From positions 2,418,001 to 2,482,000 of the forward strand of contig NZ_AP026738.1 in NCBI RefSeq assembly GCF_002157685.2: DNA of 64,000 nucleotides, read 5' to 3'. The notes under the pieces are model-generated. The model had not been told where the DNA came from. It made no database searches and worked only from the letters and a program-made list of their open reading frames with translations. Positions within the stretch are counted from its first letter, which is position 1. Each line of letters begins with the position of its first letter. The stretch is from Comamonas thiooxydans. Lineage in GTDB: Bacteria; Pseudomonadota; Gammaproteobacteria; Burkholderiales; Burkholderiaceae_C. The position numbers and the translations under genes are program-made. Of the stretch, positions 56,977-64,000 are shown one piece after another.

Positions 56977-58218
56977 ATGGCAATCGTTGAAGTTAAAGTC
57001 CCCCAGCTGTCCGAATCCATCACTGAAGCCACCATGCTGACCTGGAAGAAAAAGGTCGGCGAGGCAGTGGCCATCGATGAAATCCTCATCGAAATCGAAA
57101 CCGACAAGGTCGTGCTGGAAGTGCCCGCTCCTTCGGCTGGCGTGATCACCGAAATCCTGCAAGGCGACGGCGCAACCGTGGCTGCCGAGCAAGTGATCGC
57201 CAAGATCGACTCCGAAGCCGTCGCCGGTGCCGCTGCTCCTGCAGCCGCCCCCGCTGCTGCTGCGACTCCTGCTGCTGCCCCCGTGGCCGCCGCTCCTGCC
57301 GGCGCCGACAAGAGCGGCGTGGCCATGCCTGCTGCTGCCAAGATCCTGGCCGATAACAACCTGTCCGCTGCCAACGTGGCTGGCACAGGCAAGGACGGCC
57401 GCGTGACCAAGGGTGACGCTCTGGGTGCCATCAAGGCCGGCGCAGCCATCCCCACCGGCGCTCCCAAGGCAGCTCTGGCTCAGGTGGCAGCTCCCGTGAC
57501 CAAGGAGAACCTGGGCGACCGTCCCGAGCAGCGCGTGCCCATGACACGTCTGCGTGCCCGTATTGCAGAGCGTCTGCTGCAATCCCAGGCTACCAACGCC
57601 ATCCTGACCACGTTCAACGAAGTGAACATGGCTCCCGTGATGGAACTGCGCAAGAAGTTCCAGGACCAGTTCACCAAGGAACATGGCGTGAAGCTGGGCT
57701 TCATGTCCTTCTTCGTCAAGGCTGCAGTGCATGCCCTGAAGAAGTTCCCCGCAGTCAACGCCTCCATTGACGGCAACGACATCGTCTACCACGGCTACTT
57801 CGACATCGGTATCGCCGTGAGCTCGCCGCGTGGCCTGGTGGTGCCCATCCTGCGCAATGCAGACCAGATGAGCTTCGCCGACATCGAAAAGAAGATTGTC
57901 GAATTCGGTCAGAAGGCCAAGGAAGGCAAGCTGGGCATTGAAGAAATGACCGGCGGCACCTTCTCCATCTCCAATGGCGGCACCTTCGGCTCGATGATGT
58001 CCACCCCCATCATCAACCCCCCTCAGTCCGCCATTCTGGGCGTGCACGCCACCAAGGACCGCGCCGTGGTCGAGAACGGTCAGATCGTGATCCGTCCCAT
58101 GAACTACCTGGCCATGTCCTATGACCACCGCATCATCGACGGCCGCGAAGCCGTGCTGAGCCTGGTGGCCATGAAGGACGCGCTGGAAGATCCTTCTCGC
58201 CTCCTGTTTGATCTGTAA
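56977..58218 (+). CDS. sucB: 2-oxoglutarate dehydrogenase E2 component (dihydrolipoyl succinyltransferase)
   Basis: 413-residue E2 core of the complex. It has a lipoyl domain (1-78) with the lipoyl lysine in [11 protein letters not shown] (Lys44), an Ala/Pro-rich hinge (about 83-108), a peripheral subunit-binding domain (about 115-150; [31 protein letters not shown]) and a catalytic domain ending with [13 protein letters not shown] (active-site His). One lipoyl domain only, normal for SucB. It lies 63 bp after sucA and is followed by an intrinsic terminator. Confidence 0.97.
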   Translation: MAIVEVKVPQLSESITEATMLTWKKKVGEAVAIDEILIEIETDKVVLEVPAPSAGVITEILQGDGATVAAEQVIAKIDSEAVAGAAAPAAAPAAAATPAAAPVAAAPAGADKSGVAMPAAAKILADNNLSAANVAGTGKDGRVTKGDALGAIKAGAAIPTGAPKAALAQVAAPVTKENLGDRPEQRVPMTRLRARIAERLLQSQATNAILTTFNEVNMAPVMELRKKFQDQFTKEHGVKLGFMSFFVKAAVHALKKFPAVNASIDGNDIVYHGYFDIGIAVSSPRGLVVPILRNADQMSFADIEKKIVEFGQKAKEGKLGIEEMTGGTFSISNGGTFGSMMSTPIINPPQSAILGVHATKDRAVVENGQIVIRPMNYLAMSYDHRIIDGREAVLSLVAMKDALEDPSRLLFDL

Positions 58219-58240
58219 TTCAGCAGATCGAGCTTCTACA

Positions 58241-58271
58241 AAGCCCACCACCAAAAGCGGTGGGCTTTTTT
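58241..58271 (+). terminator. Intrinsic terminator between sucB and lpdA
   Basis: AAGCCCACC (58241-58249), 9-nt loop, GGTGGGCTT (58259-58267) then a T-run to 58271. A perfect 9-bp stem plus U6. It lies 22 bp after the sucB stop and 29 bp before the lpdA ATG. Confidence 0.88.
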
Positions 58272-58299
58272 CGAGTTAAACAGAGAAAAGATTCAAATC

Positions 58300-59727
<1,428 letters not shown>

Positions 59728-59735
59728 GTTTTTTT

Positions 59736-59789
59736 CAGTCTTGCGCGCAGGTTTTGACATGGCTGTGAAGTGCCCGCGCGCAGGCTGAG
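59736..59789 (+). other. Long inverted repeat downstream of lpdA
   Basis: CAGTCTTGCGCGC (59736-59748) can pair with GCGCGCAGGCTG further on (ends about 59789) with one G-U pair and one bulge; the spacer is about 28 nt. A T-rich tract follows (TTTCTTTTAG). It is terminator-like but the loop is long, so this is a weaker call than the hairpin at 59816. Confidence 0.45.
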
Positions 59790-59809
59790 TTTCTTTTAGA
59801 ATTCAGAAC

Positions 59810-59858
59810 AAAATGGCTGCTAACGCTTAGTGCATAAGCGGTAGCAGCTATTGTTTTT
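59810..59858 (+). repeat. Dispersed hairpin repeat, full copy (also terminator-like)
   Basis: GCTGCTAACGCTTA (59816-59829) and TAAGCGGTAGCAGC (59835-59848) are 14-base arms with one mismatch around a 5-nt loop, followed by TATTGTTTTTTG. The same unit appears at 45114-45163. Because of the T-run it could terminate lpdA transcripts on the plus strand. It ends 22 bp before the zapE start. Confidence 0.75.
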
Positions 59859-59879
59859 TGAGCATCTGGAGACAAGACG

Positions 59880-60977
59880 GTGAATGTAAGACAAGCCTAC
59901 GAGGCGGAACTGGCCGCCAAGGGTTTCAAAAGCGATCCCGCGCAGTTGCGTGCAGTCGATGCGTTGCAGCGCTGTGCCGACGAGTGGGCCGTGTACAAGG
60001 GCAAGCGCTCCAATGCTCTCAAGAAACTGATCAATCACCCCAATCTGCCCAAGGGCGTCTATATGTACGGCGGTGTGGGGCGCGGCAAGAGCTTTCTGAT
60101 GGAATGCTTCTTCAATGCAGTGCCCCTCAAGCGCAAGGTGCGACTGCACTTTCACGAATTCATGCGCGAGGTTCACCGTGAGATGCATCTCATGCAAGGC
60201 ACGCAGAATCCGCTCGATGCCCTTGGCGCCAAGATCGCCAAGAAGTACAAGCTGATCTGTTTTGACGAGTTTCATGTCGCCGACATCACCGACGCCATGA
60301 TTCTCTACAAGCTGCTCGAGTCGCTGTTTGCCAACGGCGTGGGCTTTGTGACGACCTCCAACTTCGAGCCTGACGGCCTCTATCCTGGTGGCCTGCACCG
60401 CGACCGGATCCTGCCTGCGATTGCCCTGCTCAAGGAGCGCATGGAAGTGGTGAACGTGGACAACGGCACTGACTATCGCCGCCGCACTCTCGAAGATGCC
60501 AAGCTCTATCATTGCCCGTTGGGCCCGGAAGCCGATGCCGCGATGCAGGAGACCTTCGATCGCCTGGCCGAGGCCCATGACGAAGAGCCGGTGATGCAGA
60601 TCGAAACCCGCAAGATTGCGGCCAAGCGCCGTGCTGGCGGCGTCGTGTGGTTTGACTTCCGCGAACTCTGCGGCGGCCCGCGCTCGCAAAATGACTATCT
60701 GGAAATTGCCACGCAGTTTCACACCATCTTGCTGTCCGATGTGCCCGAGCTGCATGTGAACATGGCTTCGGCCGCGCGGCGCTTCACGCTGCTGGTGGAC
60801 GTGCTCTACGATCGCCATGTCAAGCTCATTGTGTCGGCTGCCGTGCCGCCCGAGAAGATCTATACCGAAGGTCCTCTGTCTCACGAGTTCCCGCGCACCG
60901 TCTCGCGTCTGAATGAGATGCGCTCCAAGGAATATCTGGCGCTTGAGCGCCGCGTGGTGGACACCAGCTTGACCTGA
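59880..60977 (+). CDS. zapE: Cell division ATPase ZapE (AFG1 family)
   Basis: 365-residue AFG1-like P-loop ATPase. Walker A GGVGRGKSFLMECFF (about 64-78), then FHEFMREVHREMH, Walker B ICFDEFHVADITDA (about 125-138), TTSNFEPDGLYPGGLHRDRILPAI. In E. coli ZapE associates with the Z-ring under stress. The start is GTG at 59880 with GGAGA eight bases before it; there is no in-frame ATG nearby. Its position directly after sucAB-lpdA is common in Burkholderiales (from memory). Confidence 0.93.
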   Translation: MNVRQAYEAELAAKGFKSDPAQLRAVDALQRCADEWAVYKGKRSNALKKLINHPNLPKGVYMYGGVGRGKSFLMECFFNAVPLKRKVRLHFHEFMREVHREMHLMQGTQNPLDALGAKIAKKYKLICFDEFHVADITDAMILYKLLESLFANGVGFVTTSNFEPDGLYPGGLHRDRILPAIALLKERMEVVNVDNGTDYRRRTLEDAKLYHCPLGPEADAAMQETFDRLAEAHDEEPVMQIETRKIAAKRRAGGVVWFDFRELCGGPRSQNDYLEIATQFHTILLSDVPELHVNMASAARRFTLLVDVLYDRHVKLIVSAAVPPEKIYTEGPLSHEFPRTVSRLNEMRSKEYLALERRVVDTSLT

Positions 60978-61038
60978 TCGCCTGCGGGCAGCTGCCTGCG
61001 GCTTTAAGATGCCAGCCTGTACTTCGAGTTCTGAGTTG

Positions 61039-61806
61039 ATGACGATGCCCACTATCCTTGCCCAGCTGATCCGCCGCCGCATTGCAGGCTTTGCACTGGC
61101 GCCTCTGGCCGCCGTCTGGCTGGCTTGTGTGCCGGCCATGGCCCAGGTAAAGGCAGATTCGGCGCAGCAGACCGACAAGCAGGCGCAGAAGTCGGTTGCC
61201 GAAAAGGCGCGCCAGCAACTGAACCAGCAGCGCGAAGCCGAGCGCGGCGAGATTCTCGGCAAGCGCGCCGTTATCGAGCAGCAGCGGGTGGCTGACGAAA
61301 AGCTCTGCTACCAGAAATTTGCCGTGGAGGGTTGTCTGGCCGATGCCCGCAGGGCGGCACGTGAAAAAGATGCACCCCTGCGTGCGCGCGAGCTGGAAAT
61401 CAACGACGCGGAGCGCAAGGAAAAGGCGGCGGCCAAGCTGCAGGCCATTGAAGAGAAAAAAGCCGAAAACGCTGCCGTTCCCATGAAGTCTCAGCAACGC
61501 GAGAAGAATGGCAAGAGCCAGCCCGAGCCCACGGGCTCGGGTGCCAAGCCTGCGGTTGACGAGCAGGCGGCGCAGGCACAGCGCCAGACCGAGGCCCAGC
61601 AGCGTGCCAGCAAGCAGGCTGACTATGTGCGCCGCCACGAGAAAAACCGTGCCCAGGCCGATCAGGGGCGAGCCGAGCGTGAAGCCAAGGCCAGGGCAGA
61701 TCATGAAGCCAAGCTAAAGGCTGCAGCCGAGCACAAAGCCAGGGCTTTGCAGCAGGCCAAGGAGCGCGGTCAGACGGCAGGGCCACTGCCAGCACCTGCG
61801 CCCTGA
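61039..61806 (+). CDS. Secreted coiled-coil protein of unknown function
   Basis: 255-residue protein with a signal peptide (about 1-36, ending PAMAQ) and then an almost entirely charged, Ala/Glu/Gln/Lys/Arg-rich helical region likely to form a coiled coil. CYQKFAVEGCLADARRAAREKDAPLRARELEINDAERKEKAA is the most conserved-looking segment, with two Cys that could pair in the periplasm. Starts at 61009, 61039 and 61045 are all possible; 61039 or 61045 give a normal signal peptide. It follows zapE by about 60 bp. Any TolA-like label would rest on composition only. Confidence 0.7.
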   Translation: MTMPTILAQLIRRRIAGFALAPLAAVWLACVPAMAQVKADSAQQTDKQAQKSVAEKARQQLNQQREAERGEILGKRAVIEQQRVADEKLCYQKFAVEGCLADARRAAREKDAPLRARELEINDAERKEKAAAKLQAIEEKKAENAAVPMKSQQREKNGKSQPEPTGSGAKPAVDEQAAQAQRQTEAQQRASKQADYVRRHEKNRAQADQGRAEREAKARADHEAKLKAAAEHKARALQQAKERGQTAGPLPAPAP

Positions 61807-61912
61807 TACATTGAGGATCGACAGTGCTCTAAAGTAGGGTGCTACCGAAAGCATTGCTGCAAGCGCCTGTTTCCAAGGCGCTCCAGCAGTCTTGCCTGGA
61901 CTGAGTAGCTCT

Positions 61913-62686
61913 TCAAGGGTTTGCTGCTGCGGCTGAGGTATCCAGCTTGAGTATCGCCAGCGAGAGGTTGTCACCACCCCCGGCCGCGCGCCGCCTGGCT
62001 TTTTCAATCAGAAATTGCGAGGCTTCGCGTGGCGAGAGTCCGTCAAGTACGGTGCCCAGCTCCTGTGCGGTGAAGTAATGCCACAAGCCGTCCGAGCAGG
62101 CCATCAAGCTGTCGCCCGGCAGCAGTTTTTCAATCATGTGGTGGCTCATGGGCGGCGGCGGCTCGGCTCCCAGGCAGCCCAGCAAGATGTTGGACTGTGG
62201 GTGATGCTGAGCCTCGGTTTCGGTGAGCTCGCCGCGGTCGACCAGTGCCTGTACATAGGAGTGATCGAGCGAACGGTGCATGAGGGAGGAGCCGCGAAAA
62301 TGGTAGAGCCGTGAATCGCCGGAGTGCATGAAGTGGCAGCGACTGTCGGGCAGGACCACAAAGACCGCGATGGTGCTGTGGGGCTCCTGTTCCGCGGCTA
62401 TGGCGGTAAGGCGAATGACGGTGTGAGCATCCTGCACAATGGTGCGCAGCATGCGTGTGCAGTCTTCCTTGGTGGGCTCAAAGCGCTCGAAAACCTGGCG
62501 GGCCGTCAGCATGACCTGATCGGATGCCTTTCTCCCGCCGCTGCGCCCGCCCATGCCATCGGCTACCACGCCGAGAATGCAGCCCTTGGCATAGGGATGC
62601 GCCATGAGCAGAACCTGGTCCTGCTGGTATTCTCGGTCACCGCGATGAATGCCGGTGGCCGCCTGAATGCGGTAGCTGGGTGACAT
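61913..62686 (-). CDS. PP2C-family serine/threonine phosphatase
   Basis: 257-residue cytoplasmic PP2C phosphatase. The motifs are GIHRGDREYQQDQ (motif 1), GVVADGMGGRSGG (metal-binding Asp and GG, about 48-60), HSGDSRLYHF (motif 8-like), and CSDGLWHYF plus GGGDNLSLAILKL near the end, which supply the remaining metal aspartates. The ATG at 62686 gives the family N-terminus; upstream reading adds 70 non-homologous residues. It is likely the partner of a Ser/Thr kinase encoded elsewhere. Divergent from the helicase gene, 137 bp apart; convergent with the coiled-coil gene. Confidence 0.9.
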   Translation of the reverse strand: MSPSYRIQAATGIHRGDREYQQDQVLLMAHPYAKGCILGVVADGMGGRSGGRKASDQVMLTARQVFERFEPTKEDCTRMLRTIVQDAHTVIRLTAIAAEQEPHSTIAVFVVLPDSRCHFMHSGDSRLYHFRGSSLMHRSLDHSYVQALVDRGELTETEAQHHPQSNILLGCLGAEPPPPMSHHMIEKLLPGDSLMACSDGLWHYFTAQELGTVLDGLSPREASQFLIEKARRRAAGGGDNLSLAILKLDTSAAAANP

Positions 62687-62823
62687 GAGTGTGTGCGAGT
62701 GCGCTCGCAGAGCGAGATTTAACGTTGCGTTACATTTTATCGGGCAGGGGCTGGGCCTCTGGCGAATATTGGCGATCTTATGTGAGCTTGCGCTGACTTG
62801 GCTTGTTGGAAGGTGAAACGGTT

Positions 62824-64000
62824 TTGACTCATTTGCAGGAGGCGGTCGCGCAGGTGTTTGCGCAGCAAGGTGCGCTCTCGCTGGCTGAACCCGCATTCAC
62901 GCCGCGCCCAGGCCAGACCCGCATGGCGCTGGCGGTGGCTCAGGCCATAGAGGAGGGCGGGGTGCTGGTGGTGGAGGCCGGCACGGGTGTTGGCAAGACC
63001 TACGCCTATTTGGTGCCTGCTTTGCTCAGTGGTCAGCGCGTGCTGGTGTCCACGGCCACCAAGGCCCTGCAGGACCAGTTGTTTGCCCGTGATCTTCCAC
63101 GCCTGGTTCATGGTCTGGGCCTGCCTCTGCGCATGGCCAGGCTCAAGGGGCGTTCTTCCTATCTGTGTACGGAGCGGCTGGAGCGTGTGCGCCAGGGTCG
63201 TACGGCTCCTCAGGATCCGCAGGTGCTGCGCGCCGTGGCCGATGTGGAGCGCTGGGCCAGGGTCACGCGTACCGGCGATCTTGCCGAGCTGACGGCGCTG
63301 GATGAGCGCTCCCCTGTGATGCCCTTGGTGAGCTCCACCAAGGACAATTGCATGGGGTCTGACTGCCCGCACTGGCAGGGCTGCCATGTCAATCAGGCGC
63401 GTCAGCAGGCGTTGGAGGCCGACGTAGTGGTGGTCAATCATCACCTGCTGTTTGCTGACCTCGATGTGCGCGACAGCGGCATGGCTCATCTTTTGCCCAG
63501 CACCGGGGTGGTGGTGATCGATGAAGCCCATCGGCTCAACGACATCGGCGTGCAGTTTGCGGGAGAGGCTCTGTCCAGTCAGCAGTTGGTGGGGTATGCA
63601 CGTGATGTCCTTAGGCTGACGCAGGAACATGCACGCGGCATGGCTGACTGGCTGGTGCTGTGTGCCACGCTGGAGCAGGCCATGCGTGAGCTGCGCCTGC
63701 AGGCCGGCAAGCCTCCGGTCGGAGGGCGGCTTGCGTGGCAAGCGGTGACTCCGCAGGGACTGGACGCGGTGAAATGGCGTGCGGCACTGGTGCGGCTGGG
63801 GCAGAGCCTACGTGCCCTGTTGATTCCACTCTCAAGCCTGGAGGGGGCAGGGGCAGAGCTGCTGCGTCTGTATGAGCGCGGCGCAGAGTTGCTCGCGCGA
63901 CTGGCACGCTTTGCTGCTCCTGCGGATGATGAATGCGTGCGCTGGCTGGAGGTCGGGGCTCAGTATCTGCGCATGCTGGAGTCGCCGCTGTCGATTGCCC
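62824..64000 (+). CDS. DinG/YoaA-type ATP-dependent DNA helicase, 5' part
   Basis: Runs off the window edge; 392 residues are visible. It is an XPD-like superfamily 2 helicase: Walker A EAGTGVGKTYAY (Lys58), STATKALQDQLF, iron-sulfur cluster cysteines Cys115, Cys176, Cys181 and Cys187, VVVNHHLLFADL and DEAH (233-236, VIDEAHRLND). The start is TTG at 62824 with AAGGTG eight bases before it; the N-terminus THLQEAVAQVF...FTPRPGQTRMA fits the family. The cluster and layout fit YoaA/DinG; I leave the symbol open because the C-terminus is missing. Confidence 0.9.
   Translation, partial: MTHLQEAVAQVFAQQGALSLAEPAFTPRPGQTRMALAVAQAIEEGGVLVVEAGTGVGKTYAYLVPALLSGQRVLVSTATKALQDQLFARDLPRLVHGLGLPLRMARLKGRSSYLCTERLERVRQGRTAPQDPQVLRAVADVERWARVTRTGDLAELTALDERSPVMPLVSSTKDNCMGSDCPHWQGCHVNQARQQALEADVVVVNHHLLFADLDVRDSGMAHLLPSTGVVVIDEAHRLNDIGVQFAGEALSSQQLVGYARDVLRLTQEHARGMADWLVLCATLEQAMRELRLQAGKPPVGGRLAWQAVTPQGLDAVKWRAALVRLGQSLRALLIPLSSLEGAGAELLRLYERGAELLARLARFAAPADDECVRWLEVGAQYLRMLESPLSIA

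Overview
This window looks like chromosomal DNA of a Comamonadaceae betaproteobacterium, most probably Comamonas or a close relative. The reasons are the high-GC coding bias, the order sucA-sucB-lpdA-zapE, a ceoR-llpE-ceoA-ceoB-opcM type efflux locus, a Tad pilus locus of Burkholderiales type, and copies of a short dispersed repeat I associate from memory with this family. The genus is inferred, not proven. I see no phage, insertion sequence, CRISPR array or rRNA.

Layout. 23-1369: argA (arginine synthesis). 1844-13245: a complete minus-strand Tad/Flp pilus operon, read cpaA-cpaB-cpaC-lipoprotein-flp(x3)-tadG-tadE-tadE2-cpaE-tadA-tadB-tadC. The flp gene is tandemly triplicated with an exact 397-bp period. 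14118-16725: an MFS transporter and a secreted XAC2610-like protein. 16804-20975: a Fur box, a TonB-dependent siderophore receptor and an exported Fes-like esterase. 21072-24333: an unrecognised three-gene envelope module (zinc-ribbon membrane protein, lipoprotein, multispanning protein ending in a zinc ribbon). 24802-30203: a membrane metallophosphoesterase and the HrpA RNA helicase. 30242-38324: a LysR regulator, a lipase-like protein lacking the catalytic serine, and a tripartite RND efflux pump. 38512-42888: a beta-CASP MBL nuclease, a small HELLH protein, a HugZ-like flavin-binding protein and an acyl-CoA ligase.

42906-52404 is a selenocysteine block. It contains tRNA-Sec (UCA anticodon), selB, selA, fdhE and formate dehydrogenase fdnI-fdnH-fdnG. 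fdnG is read through an in-frame UGA (Sec197) followed by a good SECIS hairpin. Everything needed to make this enzyme is here except selD and molybdopterin genes. 52638-53813 is an AI-2E-family permease. 54034-59727 is the 2-oxoglutarate dehydrogenase operon, with an intrinsic terminator between sucB and lpdA. Then come zapE, a secreted coiled-coil protein, a PP2C phosphatase and the 5' part of a DinG/YoaA helicase cut by the window edge.

The most novel-looking items are the triplicated cysteine-pair Flp pilins, the zinc-ribbon envelope module, the nucleophile-less LlpE, the HELLH protein, and a dispersed hairpin repeat, one copy of which appears to lie in frame inside hrpA. Start codons were chosen from Shine-Dalgarno spacing and family N-termini; coordinates include the stop codon. 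Residue numbers were counted by eye.
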